Source: Micromonospora avicenniae
GTDB lineage: Bacteria > Actinomycetota > Actinomycetes > Mycobacteriales > Micromonosporaceae
Length of the DNA: 64,000 bases
Direction of reading: 5' to 3'
NCBI RefSeq assembly: GCF_900156065.1
Contig: NZ_FTNF01000009.1
Location: forward strand, 62,001 to 126,000
Shown here: positions 42,475-50,312 of the stretch, piece after piece
Layout: every line of letters starts with the position of its first letter
Position numbering within the stretch: the first letter of the stretch is position 1
Program-made: the position numbers and the translations under genes
The notes under the pieces: generated by a model
Databases searched by the model: none
The model's input: only the letters and a program-made list of their open reading frames with translations
What the model was told of the DNA's origin: nothing

Positions 42475-42928
42475 CGACCGGGAGGGTTGGGCGATAAGCG
42501 AGATAGCGAATGGTTTCCCGAATGTGGAACTTCTCCGCGTCCGAAACGTTCGGGTCGACGAGTCGCCGCAGTAGTGCCTCCACGTCCGGGTCCATCGGCG
42601 GGATGGCCCGGGTGTCGCGGGGAGCGGCGGTGCGGTCCCAGCCGAGGGCCGCGAACGCGGTGGCGGGGTTCAGACCGAGGCCCTCACAGAAGGCGACCAC
42701 CCGCTCGGCCTCCGGATCGCTGGCCCAGTCGCCGCGCACCCACCGGTTGATGGTCTGCCTGGAGACGCCGGTGCGCCGGGAGACCTCTGTGCCGCTCCAG
42801 GCCCGGGTGGCTCGTGCCTCGTCGAGCGCTCGTCGGACGAAGGTGGCGAAGGCGATCTTCCGTGCGTTGGCGGTCTCGGTCACCTCGTGACGGTACGGCC
42901 ACTCGGCTGCGGGCGCGGTCTCTGGCAC
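42443..42928 (-). CDS. Xre family helix-turn-helix regulator
   Basis: A 161-aa protein from GTG 42928 (GTG 42883 is an alternative start). The HTH is RAWSGTEVSRRTGVSRQTINRWVRGDW, followed by AERVVAFCEGLGLNPATAFAALGW and a helical tail VEALLRRLVDPNVSDAEKFHIRETIRYLAY. Such proteins are often paired with small effector genes in actinomycetes. A perfect palindrome GTCACGT-GA-ACGTGAC lies 7 bp upstream, a likely autoregulatory site. The divergent small-protein operon at 43148 carries further GTCACG half-sites in its promoter region. Confidence 0.82.
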   Translation of the reverse strand: MPETAPAAEWPYRHEVTETANARKIAFATFVRRALDEARATRAWSGTEVSRRTGVSRQTINRWVRGDWASDPEAERVVAFCEGLGLNPATAFAALGWDRTAAPRDTRAIPPMDPDVEALLRRLVDPNVSDAEKFHIRETIRYLAYRPTLPVDVRKRGKQAG

Positions 42929-42934
42929 GCCGTT

Positions 42935-42950
42935 GTCACGTGAACGTGAC
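42935..42950. promoter_or_regulatory. Palindromic operator candidate for the Xre regulator
   Basis: GTCACGT-GA-ACGTGAC is a perfect 7-bp palindrome with a 2-bp spacer, just upstream of the xre start. GTCACGT recurs at 43087-43093 and GTCACG-like half-sites appear near 43060 and 43129, on the side of the divergent operon. Confidence 0.55.
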
Positions 42951-43147
42951 GGCAGGCTCGGCTTTGCGGTTAACGATCCAGTGCGGCTTCTGAGGGGTGT
43001 CACCTGGGCAGAATAGATGACCATTGGTGGTGCCGTAACCGGACGAAAAGCTGATACTGTCACGCCCATGGGACAATCTACGGTGTGTCACGTGCCTGAG
43101 ACGATTGGTGCTCACATGCGTCACGCCCCCGGTGCGAGGGGGGTGTG

Positions 43148-43492
43148 GTGACCGAACTCGCGACGCGTGCCCAGGCCTTCGGTCTGATCGCCGAGGGCGT
43201 CGCCGCCGGCCTGAGCGCCCCCTGGCGCCTCTACCTCGCCCGGGGCTGCCGTTACCTGTCGCTGAGCGTCGGTGACCGGGCCGAGTGGAACGCCTGGCGT
43301 ACCCACCTCGGCTGCCCGGAGCTGAGCGTACGGGTCTACGACGCCGGCGGGGAGATCCGCCGATCGTCGGTGGCGGAGGTGGTCCTGGACGGCTGCCGGG
43401 TCAGCGTCGAGCTGGTCGAGGAGGTCAGCACCGGCGACCTGGACCAGCTGCTGGTCGCCGATCCCGCCTCGGTCGATCCGGAGGAGCGATGA
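43148..43492 (+). CDS. Small hypothetical protein, first gene of a coupled small-protein operon
   Basis: A 114-aa soluble protein starting at GTG 43148 (GTG 43145 also in frame), behind GAGGGGG. It contains LYLARGCRYLSLSVGDRAEWNAWRTHLG and VVLDGCRVSVELVEEVSTGDLDQLL, a mixed alpha/beta pattern I do not recognise. It is divergent from the xre gene and joined by ATGA to a 12-codon frame that leads into the next gene. Function unknown. Confidence 0.68.
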   Translation: MTELATRAQAFGLIAEGVAAGLSAPWRLYLARGCRYLSLSVGDRAEWNAWRTHLGCPELSVRVYDAGGEIRRSSVAEVVLDGCRVSVELVEEVSTGDLDQLLVADPASVDPEER

Positions 43493-43527
43493 CGCGGCCC
43501 CGGCGGCACCCGGGAGCCGCCCGATGA
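43489..43527 (+). CDS. 12-codon bridge ORF between two small genes
   Basis: ATG at 43489 overlaps the upstream stop (ATGA), and TGA at 43525-43527 overlaps the ATG of the next gene (43524, again ATGA). It encodes MTRPRRHPGAAR. GGAGGAG precedes it. A role in translational coupling is more likely than a peptide function. Confidence 0.45.
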   Translation: MTRPRRHPGAAR

Positions 43528-43862
43528 GTCCCTTCCTCGCGATCTTCCTCGTGCTGGTGCTCGGCGCCGCCAGCTACGCCGCCGGCCGGCTGCACGGGCA
43601 GCTGAGCTACCGCATCGGCTACCGGTTCGGCTACCGGCAGGGCTACTTCGACGGCGACCGCGGCGCCTGGAACCGGCGCCGCCGGGACGCGCAGGCCGCC
43701 ATCGCGTCGGCGCTCTCCGCGCCCCCGCCGCCCAGCACCATCCGGGTGAGCGGGACGGTGGCCCGTCCCGGCACCACCTACACCGGCTCGTCGTTCTCGG
43801 CGCCGGCCGCCCCGGTCACCGGGCGGCACCCGACCGGCACTCTGGTCAGGCGAACCGGTTGA
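43524..43862 (+). CDS. Small membrane-anchored protein
   Basis: A 112-aa protein with one N-terminal helix (about 2-20), then Gly/Tyr/Arg-rich YRIGYRFGYRQGYFDGDRGAWNRRRRD and a Pro/Thr-rich tail. It has type II or signal-anchor topology. It follows the 114-aa gene through a 12-codon bridge ORF. No family recognised. Confidence 0.68.
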   Translation: MSPFLAIFLVLVLGAASYAAGRLHGQLSYRIGYRFGYRQGYFDGDRGAWNRRRRDAQAAIASALSAPPPPSTIRVSGTVARPGTTYTGSSFSAPAAPVTGRHPTGTLVRRTG

Positions 43863-43976
43863 GACGGTCGACCGGGTTCGCCGCCCGCCACCCGGCGGTC
43901 CGGTCGAAGACGCGGTGCGTCGTCCGCGGCGGACACGCACCGTCGGGGCCACGTCAGACCGGTGACGGTGGTCCCA

Positions 43977-44015
43977 CCGGCCGGGATGCGCGCAGGGGGC
44001 ATGCATCCCGGCCGG
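43977..44015. repeat. Hairpin 1 upstream of the phoH leader
   Basis: CCGGCCGGGATGC (43977-43989) and GCATCCCGGCCGG (44003-44015) are perfect 13-bp inverted copies around a 13-nt loop. It probably terminates the small-protein operon, 114 nt after its last stop codon. A related CCGGGATGC occurs again near 44186. Confidence 0.6.
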
Positions 44016-44032
44016 CTCCGCCGCTCTCGGTT

Positions 44033-44066
44033 CGGCAGCCGGCGTGCCCGATCGCGCCGGCTGCCG
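44033..44066. repeat. Hairpin 2 upstream of the phoH leader
   Basis: CGGCAGCCGGCG (44033-44044) and CGCCGGCTGCCG (44055-44066) are perfect 12-bp inverted copies around a 10-nt loop, directly after hairpin 1. The remaining gap sequence (43863-44217) shows no gene. A smaller palindrome CTAGCC (44182-44187) / GGCTAG (44203-44208) overlaps the predicted -10 box of the leader ORF. Confidence 0.55.
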
Positions 44067-44217
44067 CGGGGTCCTCCGCGCGGCCGGCGTACGAGCTGGG
44101 TAGCCCGGTCGGGGACCTGCGCGCCGCCGTGCCGGTGACTTGCCGTTCAGGTACCGGTCGGCGGAGAGCAACCTTCAACCTCTAGCCGGGATGCCCGTAC
44201 CGGGCTAGCGTCTAGGC

Positions 44218-44361
44218 ATGGCACGGGGTTCCCCCGGCCAACCGGCAAGCCCGGACCTGCGACCCTCGCGCATGGGGCCCGCATCCGACCCCGTGTCCCC
44301 GGGCACCGGCGGAGGCGGAACGCGGATGGCCGGGTGCACATCCGCCGGAGCAGGCCTGTGA
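44218..44361 (+). CDS. 47-codon leaderless leader ORF overlapping the phoH start
   Basis: ATG at 44218 lies exactly 6 nt after TAGCGT (44206-44211), the spacing used by leaderless genes in this window. The frame runs 47 codons ([13 protein letters not shown] at the start, Gly/Pro/Ser-rich) to TGA 44359-44361, which overlaps the phoH GTG at 44358 as GTGA. No protein family is recognised. It may couple or attenuate phoH translation. Confidence 0.5.
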   Translation: MARGSPGQPASPDLRPSRMGPASDPVSPGTGGGGTRMAGCTSAGAGL

Positions 44362-45773
44362 CGACTCGCCGTACCACTGCCGGTGCCGATCAGACCCCGG
44401 CTGCGACTGCCGTGACCCGCCGAGCCACCCGGAGCCGCCGCACGGCGGCCACCGCGCCGGCCGACGCCAAGGAGCCCCCACCAGCCGGCCAGTCCTTCGT
44501 TCTGGACACCTCGGTGTTGCTCTCCGACCCGGCGGCGTTCCACCGGTTCTCCGAGCACGAGGTGGTCCTGCCGCTCGTGGTGATCTCCGAATTGGAGGGC
44601 AAACGTCATCATCCCGAGCTGGGCTGGTTCGCCCGGCAGTCGCTGCGCATGCTCGACGAGTTGCGCGTACAGCACGGGCGGCTGGACCGGCCGGTACCTG
44701 CGAACGATGCCGGCGGCACGCTGCGGGTGGAGCTCAACCACACCGACGACGGAGTGCTGCCGCCCGGGTTCCGGAACGAGAGCAACGACGCCCGCATCCT
44801 CTCCGTGGCGTTGAACCTCGCCGCCGAGGGGCGGGCGGTCACGCTGGTCAGCAAGGACATGCCGCTGCGGGTCAAGGCCGCTTCGGTGGGTCTGCGTGCC
44901 GACGAGTACCGGCACGGCCAGGCCAGCGACCCGACCTGGACGGGCATGGCCGAGTTGGAGCTGAGCGAGGAGCAGATCGGCCAGCTGTACGCCGGTGAGA
45001 CGCTCGACCTGGACGAGGCGGCAGGGATGCCCTGCCACACCGGCCTGGTGCTGCACTCCGGACGGGGGTCGGCACTCGGCCGGGTGCTGCCGGACAAGAC
45101 GGTACGGCTGGTCCGCGGCGACCGGGAGGCGTTCGGCGTCCACGGCCGCTCGGCGGAGCAGCGGATCGCCCTGGACCTCCTGCTCGACGAGTCGGTCGGC
45201 ATCGTGTCGCTGGGCGGCCGGGCGGGCACGGGCAAGTCCGCACTCGCCCTGTGCGCGGGGTTGGAGGCGGTGATGGAGCGGCGCCGGCACAAGAAGGTTG
45301 TCGTCTTCCGTCCGCTCTACGCCGTAGGCGGCCAGGAGTTGGGCTACCTGCCCGGCACCGAGTCGGAGAAGATGTCGCCCTGGGCGCAGGCGGTCTTCGA
45401 CACCCTCGGGGCGGTGGTGCACGAGAACGTGCTGGAGGAGGTCACCTCCCGGGGGCTGCTCGAGGTGCTCCCGCTGACCCACATTCGTGGCCGCAGCCTG
45501 CACGACGCGTTCGTGATCGTGGACGAGGCGCAGTCCCTGGAACGTGGCGTCCTGCTCACCGTGCTGTCCAGGATCGGGCAGGGCTCCCGGGTCGTGCTGA
45601 CCCACGACGTGGCACAGCGGGACAATCTCCGGGTCGGCCGGCACGACGGGGTGACCGCGGTGATCGAGGCGTTGAAGGGCCATCCGCTCTTCGCCCATGT
45701 CACGCTCAGCCGTTCGGAACGCTCGCCCATCGCGGCGATGGTGACCGACCTGCTGGAGGACATCCCGACGTAA
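44358..45773 (+). CDS. phoH2: PhoH2-type PIN domain plus PhoH ATPase protein
   Basis: A 471-aa fusion. After a basic Thr/Ala-rich N-terminus comes a PIN domain: [15 protein letters not shown] with the first metal Asp, [27 protein letters not shown] and [12 protein letters not shown]. The C-terminal PhoH ATPase has [14 protein letters not shown] (Walker A) and [11 protein letters not shown] (Walker B) with [26 protein letters not shown] sensor residues. PhoH2 proteins are ATP-dependent RNA helicase/RNases related to toxin-antitoxin VapC domains. The GTG at 44358 is preceded by GGAGCAGG and by a leaderless leader ORF. Confidence 0.9.
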   Translation: MTTRRTTAGADQTPAATAVTRRATRSRRTAATAPADAKEPPPAGQSFVLDTSVLLSDPAAFHRFSEHEVVLPLVVISELEGKRHHPELGWFARQSLRMLDELRVQHGRLDRPVPANDAGGTLRVELNHTDDGVLPPGFRNESNDARILSVALNLAAEGRAVTLVSKDMPLRVKAASVGLRADEYRHGQASDPTWTGMAELELSEEQIGQLYAGETLDLDEAAGMPCHTGLVLHSGRGSALGRVLPDKTVRLVRGDREAFGVHGRSAEQRIALDLLLDESVGIVSLGGRAGTGKSALALCAGLEAVMERRRHKKVVVFRPLYAVGGQELGYLPGTESEKMSPWAQAVFDTLGAVVHENVLEEVTSRGLLEVLPLTHIRGRSLHDAFVIVDEAQSLERGVLLTVLSRIGQGSRVVLTHDVAQRDNLRVGRHDGVTAVIEALKGHPLFAHVTLSRSERSPIAAMVTDLLEDIPT

Positions 45774-45807
45774 TGACACCTTGATGGTGGTTCGTCCGGA
45801 TTATTTG

Positions 45808-45823
45808 TGTGGTCCAGGTCACA
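45808..45823. promoter_or_regulatory. CRP-like site upstream of the cell-wall hydrolase gene
   Basis: TGTGGTCCAGGTCACA matches TGTGA-N6-TCACA with one change. It lies inside a larger imperfect palindrome (CGGATT...AATCCG, 45797-45829), about 216 bp before the hydrolase start and 35 bp after the phoH stop. Mycobacterial CRP sites regulate rpfA, a similar cell-wall enzyme. Confidence 0.45.
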
Positions 45824-46039
45824 AATCCGTCGCTTGGTTTCCCATCGGCCTCACCGTGCGCAATCGTGTCCCACGAGCGCCCACGCACCGGAAAGATCGT
45901 CACGGATCATTTGTCACACCCGCCACGACACTGGTGCGTCGGCTGCGGCCGGCGACGGTCGGGGCGCTCACGGCGTGGGCCCGGCCCTCGACGGCCCGGG
46001 ACCCCGCCGTGTCCTTGCCCCCGACGAAGGGACCACTTC

Positions 46040-46729
46040 GTGAGTCGGCTGTGGAGCCGGTTGGGCGCCCGCACGGCCGCCGTCGCGCTGCTCTCCGTGG
46101 GCGTTGCCGGCGGCGTCTATCTGGGCGACGACCGGGAGGCCCAGCAGGATGGCCTGGCGGCGCAGGTCAGCGCGGAGGTCGACCAGGCGGAGCACGAGTA
46201 CCTGCGCGAGCGCCAGGCGGCCCACCAGATGCAGTTCGCGCAGCAGCGCGCCGCCGAGTACCAGGCGAAGCTGCGGGCCGCCGAGGCCGCCAAGGAGGCC
46301 GCCGAGCGGGCCAAGCGGGCCGAGCAGGCAGCCGCGTCCCGCAAGCGCGAGCGGGCGAAGGCCGAAGAGGCCGCGAACGCGGCCGCGAAGCCGTACGACG
46401 GACCGATCCCCGCCTCCTGCGAGGAGTACAGCGGCAACCGGAAGATCGGCTGCGCAGAGATGATCAAGGCGGGCTTCCCGATCAAGGAGTTCCCCTGCCT
46501 CGACAAGCTCTGGACCAAGGAGAGTGGCTGGAACCACAAGGCCAGCAACTCCTCGTCCGGGGCGTACGGCATTCCCCAGGCGCTGCCGGGCAGCAAGATG
46601 GGCTCGGTCGCGGACGACTGGCGTACCAACCCGGCCACGCAGGTGAAGTGGGGTCTGGGCTACATCGAGGGGCGTTACGGCACCCCGTGCAAGGCCTGGG
46701 CGCACTCCCAGAGCAGCGGCTGGTACTGA
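46040..46729 (+). CDS. Secreted transglycosylase-like cell-wall protein with coiled coil
   Basis: A 229-aa protein. The N-terminal helix (about 10-30) serves as signal or anchor. Residues about 40-125 are a long Ala/Glu/Lys/Arg coiled coil (AEAAKEAAERAKRAEQAAAS). The C-terminal domain (about 140-229) has FPCLDKLWTKESGWNHKASNSSSGAYGIPQALPG and WGLGYIEGRYGTPCKAW, the lysozyme-like fold of actinomycete resuscitation or transglycosylase-like proteins with catalytic Glu in KESGW. It cleaves or remodels peptidoglycan. The GTG at 46040 follows GAAGGG. A 266-bp leader with a CRP-like site precedes it. Confidence 0.87.
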   Translation: MSRLWSRLGARTAAVALLSVGVAGGVYLGDDREAQQDGLAAQVSAEVDQAEHEYLRERQAAHQMQFAQQRAAEYQAKLRAAEAAKEAAERAKRAEQAAASRKRERAKAEEAANAAAKPYDGPIPASCEEYSGNRKIGCAEMIKAGFPIKEFPCLDKLWTKESGWNHKASNSSSGAYGIPQALPGSKMGSVADDWRTNPATQVKWGLGYIEGRYGTPCKAWAHSQSSGWY

Positions 46730-46745
46730 GCCGAGAGCACGTCGG

Positions 46746-46778
46746 GAACGGGGCGGGTGGCGTACATCCGTCCCGTTC
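46746..46778 (+). terminator. Hairpin terminator after the hydrolase gene
   Basis: GAACGGGGCGG (46746-46756) pairs with CCGTCCCGTTC (46768-46778) at 10 of 11 positions, followed by TT. It lies 16 nt after the stop codon. Confidence 0.6.
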
Positions 46779-46840
46779 TTCCGTGCGTCGGCGCGGGACG
46801 CGAGTGGCGGCCGGGCGGGTTTACTGATAGCAGTGGTGGG

Positions 46841-47485
46841 GTGACCCTGCTCTCCGGAAGCAACGACCCCCATCGGTTCGGCACCGAGGCGTTCTACGCC
46901 GCGCTCGGCCGGGCCTTCGTCGCGATGTGCGCGGTGGTGCCGTTCCTCTTCCTCATCGAGGTCGTCGACCAGGGTCTCGCGTTCGGACTGGACGCCTCCG
47001 CCGGCATCATCCCGAAGCGGATCGACGGCCTGGACGGCGTCTTCTTCTCACCGTTCCTGCACCACGGCTTCGACCACCTCTACAGCAACAGCATTCCGCT
47101 GATCTTGCTCGGCACGTTCGTGCTCGCCGCCGGCGCCCGCCGCTTCCTCTGGTCCACTCTGTTGATCATCGTGGTGAGCGGGCTCGGCGTGTGGTTCACC
47201 GGCTCGCCCAACTCGGTGGTGGTCGGCGCGAGCGGGGTGATCTTCGGCTACCTGGGGATCCTGCTCACCCGCGGCATCTTCGAACGCAGCTGGTGGAACT
47301 TCGCGGTCTTCCTGCTGGTCGGGCTCCTCTACGGCTGGCAGCTGGTGGGCGTCCTGCCCACCGACGAGCGGATCTCCTGGCAGGGGCACCTGTTCGGGCT
47401 GCTCGGCGGCGTGGTCGCCGCCATCCTTTTCCGGCGCCGCCGGCACGACCCGAGCCGCTCGGAGTCCACGTTCTCGATGCCGTGA
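46841..47485 (+). CDS. Rhomboid family intramembrane serine protease
   Basis: A 214-aa protein with six helices. HHGFDHLYSNSIPL carries the rhomboid HxxxHxxxN pattern of helix 2, GASGVIFGYLG has the catalytic Ser of the GxSG motif, and QGHLFGLLGGV supplies the catalytic His. All active-site residues are present, so it is probably active. Substrate unknown. The GTG at 46841 is the likely start. Upstream extension is possible but not hydrophobic. Confidence 0.9.
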   Translation: MTLLSGSNDPHRFGTEAFYAALGRAFVAMCAVVPFLFLIEVVDQGLAFGLDASAGIIPKRIDGLDGVFFSPFLHHGFDHLYSNSIPLILLGTFVLAAGARRFLWSTLLIIVVSGLGVWFTGSPNSVVVGASGVIFGYLGILLTRGIFERSWWNFAVFLLVGLLYGWQLVGVLPTDERISWQGHLFGLLGGVVAAILFRRRRHDPSRSESTFSMP

Positions 47486-47657
47486 GGCGGGCCGGCCGGG
47501 CCGCGGATCCCGCGATCCCGGGCCACGCCGCCGGGCCGCGTACCCGTCGTGACCTGCCGGTGCTTCGTCGGCGCGACACGCTTGCCCAGAGCCGCGCGGG
47601 GGCCATACCGTCGACATCAGCACGCGTTGATCCGCGAGTGGGAAGCGACGGTACGCC

Positions 47658-48626
47658 ATGCGCGAGGTCGATGTCGCCGTGATCGGGGCCGGCCCGGCCG
47701 GCTTGTTCGCCGCGTACTACGCCGGTTTCCGAGGGCTCTCGGTGGCGGTGATCGACGCACTGCCGGAGCCCGGCGGCCAGGTCACCGCGATGTACCCGGA
47801 GAAACTCATCCTCGACGTGGCCGGGTTCCCGTCCATCAAGGGACGGGATCTGGTGGCGAACCTGGTCGCCCAGGCTGCGCCCTTCAATCCGCGCTACCTG
47901 CTGGGCACCCGCGCCGAGAAGCTGACGTACGCCGACGAGCGCCCGGTGCTCGGCCTCGCCGGGGGTGAGCGGCTCCACTGCGGCGCGGTGGTCGTCACCG
48001 GCGGGCTGGGCAGTTTCACCCCACGCCCGTTGCCGGTCGCCGAACACTTCGTCGGCGCCGGGGTCGTCTACTTCGTGCCGCAGCCGGCCGAGCTGGCCGG
48101 TCGGGACGTGTTGATCGTCGGCGGTGGCGACTCCGCCTTCGACTGGGCGCTCACGCTGCACCCGCTGGCCCGCTCCGTGACGCTGGTGCACCGGCGGGAG
48201 AAGTTCCGGGCACACGCGGCCACCGTCTCCCGGGTGCTGGGGCTGCCGATCCGGATACTGGTCAACGCCGAGGTCACCCGCCTGCACGGCGAAGGCACGG
48301 TCACCGGTGCGGAGATCACCGTACGGGGTGGCGCTGCGGAGCTCCTGCCGGTCGACACCGTGGTGGCGGCGCTCGGTTTCACCGCCGACCTCGGCCCGCT
48401 CGCCGAGTGGGGCCTCCGGCTGGACCGCCGGCACATCGTCGTGGACAGCACGATGGCCACGAACCTGCCCCGCGTCTTCGCGGCCGGGGACATCACCGAG
48501 TACCCGGGCAAGGTCCGGCTGATCGCCACCGGGTTCGGCGAGGCCGCCACGGCGGTGAACAACGCGGCCGTCGCCATCGACCCGGGTGCCCACCTCTTCC
48601 CGGGCCACTCCTCGGACGGCACCTGA
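47658..48626 (+). CDS. Ferredoxin--NADP reductase (thioredoxin-reductase-like, type 2)
   Basis: A 322-aa flavoprotein with FAD motif VAVIGAGPAGLFAAYYAGFRG, PEPGGQVTAMYPEKLILDVAGFP, second Rossmann motif VLIVGGGDSAFDWAL, and VFAAGDITEYPGKVRLIATGFGEAATAVNN. There is no CxxC pair, so it is not thioredoxin reductase but the YumC/CT1512-type ferredoxin (flavodoxin) NADP reductase. It moves electrons between NADPH and small iron-sulfur proteins. No ferredoxin gene is adjacent. Confidence 0.92.
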   Translation: MREVDVAVIGAGPAGLFAAYYAGFRGLSVAVIDALPEPGGQVTAMYPEKLILDVAGFPSIKGRDLVANLVAQAAPFNPRYLLGTRAEKLTYADERPVLGLAGGERLHCGAVVVTGGLGSFTPRPLPVAEHFVGAGVVYFVPQPAELAGRDVLIVGGGDSAFDWALTLHPLARSVTLVHRREKFRAHAATVSRVLGLPIRILVNAEVTRLHGEGTVTGAEITVRGGAAELLPVDTVVAALGFTADLGPLAEWGLRLDRRHIVVDSTMATNLPRVFAAGDITEYPGKVRLIATGFGEAATAVNNAAVAIDPGAHLFPGHSSDGT

Positions 48627-48695
48627 CCGCGCACCGGTACCCGATGCTGTTCAACGCGTGGCCGGATCGAGATGCACCGCTGCCAGCCTGGGCGC

Positions 48696-50288
48696 ATGAC
48701 CGAGCGGAGTCCGCAGCCACGGGACAGCGCTTCCGCCATGCTGGCCTGGCTGGGGCACCCCATCTCGGTGGCCGCCCTCGTCCTGCTCCTGGTCAACGAC
48801 CGGCTGCTCAAGGTGGAGTTCCCGGGACCGGTGACCGGCAAGCTCAGCGACGTGGCGGGTCTGGTGGTCGCGCCGCCGTTGACCGCCGTCCTGCTCACGC
48901 TGCTGGCACCCCGCCTGCCGGCCCGTACGGCGGTCGGGCTCGGGTTCGGGCTGGTCGGCGCCGTCTTCACTCTGGTCAAGTCCGACGCCGGCGCCGCTGC
49001 CGCGGCCTCGGCGATCTGGAGCGTCGTGAGCGGACCGTCGCTGATCCGGGCGGACCTCACCGATCTGCTGGCCCTGCCCGCGCTGGCCGTGGCCGCCTTG
49101 AGCTGGATCGGCGCTCGACGTGAGCGGGTACGGCTACGTACGGCACGGATGGTCCGGCTACTGGTGCTGCTGCCGGCGGCGACGTTCGCGGCTGCGGCCA
49201 CCAGCGCGATCCACTACCCGGACGCGGTGCGGGTCGCGGTCGTCGAGGATCGTCTCGTGGCCGCCATCGGCAGCGGTTACGGCGACTACGCGACCGAAGC
49301 CGACTCATGGCGGATCAGCGAGGACGACGGAGCCACCTGGCGGGACGCCACCGAGACGGAACAGAAGGGGTTGGGAAGCCGGATCGGCGCGGCGGGCGAG
49401 CCGGCCCGGCATGCCTGTTCGGCGACGAACCCCGCGCGGTGCTACCGGCTCGTGGCCGGACGGCTCCGGGTCGACGAGAGCGACGACGCGGGCCGGACAT
49501 GGCGGACAGCCTGGGAGGTGACCGAGAAGCAGCGGTCGGAGCTGATCCGGCAGTACGAGGAGTCCGGCCTCAGGGGTCCGCGGGTGAGCGGGCAGGAACT
49601 GGTCGTCCGGGACACGACGGACGGTCGGCACCTGGTGCTGGTCGCCAACGGCCGCGACGGCTTCGCACTCCGCAGCGCCGACGGTGTCTGGGCGCGGATC
49701 GGCTTCGCCGGCGCGACGGTGGGCAACCATCCGTACGACGGGCGGGCACCGACGCTGGGCGAGAGCAGCCCCGAGTCCCGGGGTCAGGATCCGCTACGGG
49801 TGGTGCTGCTGCTGTCCGGGTTGGCGGTGCTCGTCCTGGCCGTGTCCGGTGCCCGGGCTGGGAGGCGAACCGGTGCGGCTCACTGGCTGCCCGTCACTCT
49901 GGGGCTTCTCGGGGCGCTGGTGGTGGGGATGCTGCTGGTGGTCTGGCTCGATTCCGCCGTGCTCGGCGCAGTAGCGCCCGTCGGGCTCGTGCCGCTGCTG
50001 ATCGGGGTGGCCGCGCTGGCACTGACCCCGGTCGGAGCCCCGAACGTCGCGCGCCGGTGGGCGCTGGAGGTTGCGCTGGCCGCCGCGCTGACCGGGGCGA
50101 TGGCCGCCCTGCCATTGGTCGGGTGGCTCTACGGCCGGCCCGCTTACCTGTGGACAGCGCTGGTGCTGGCGCTCCTGGCCGGCGTGCCGGGGCTGCTCCT
50201 GGGATGGCGCGCGGCCCGTCTCGTCGCGCCACCCACCCGCTTGGTCGACCCGCCGTACCCGTGGGTGCCGATCAGGCCACCGGCCTGA
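48696..50288 (+). CDS. Multi-helix membrane protein with extracytoplasmic BNR (Asp-box) repeats
   Basis: A 530-aa protein. An N-terminal membrane part (about 12-165, five helices) is followed by a soluble part (about 175-360) with Asp-box motifs ISEDDGATW and ESDDAGRTW, the beta-propeller turns of BNR/sialidase-like repeats, and then about five C-terminal helices (370-515). Asp-boxes are structural and do not show enzymatic activity. I do not recognise the full architecture. ATG at 48696 is used. A weak CAGCCT lies 6 nt upstream. Confidence 0.7.
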   Translation: MTERSPQPRDSASAMLAWLGHPISVAALVLLLVNDRLLKVEFPGPVTGKLSDVAGLVVAPPLTAVLLTLLAPRLPARTAVGLGFGLVGAVFTLVKSDAGAAAAASAIWSVVSGPSLIRADLTDLLALPALAVAALSWIGARRERVRLRTARMVRLLVLLPAATFAAAATSAIHYPDAVRVAVVEDRLVAAIGSGYGDYATEADSWRISEDDGATWRDATETEQKGLGSRIGAAGEPARHACSATNPARCYRLVAGRLRVDESDDAGRTWRTAWEVTEKQRSELIRQYEESGLRGPRVSGQELVVRDTTDGRHLVLVANGRDGFALRSADGVWARIGFAGATVGNHPYDGRAPTLGESSPESRGQDPLRVVLLLSGLAVLVLAVSGARAGRRTGAAHWLPVTLGLLGALVVGMLLVVWLDSAVLGAVAPVGLVPLLIGVAALALTPVGAPNVARRWALEVALAAALTGAMAALPLVGWLYGRPAYLWTALVLALLAGVPGLLLGWRAARLVAPPTRLVDPPYPWVPIRPPA

Positions 50289-50312
50289 CGGGCGGGCCCA
50301 CCACCCAGGCCG

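Noticed and set aside
45774..46039. c-di-AMP (ydaO-type) riboswitch before the cell-wall hydrolase gene
   Set aside because: This class often precedes actinomycete hydrolases, but the conserved core elements could not be found in the 266-bp leader.
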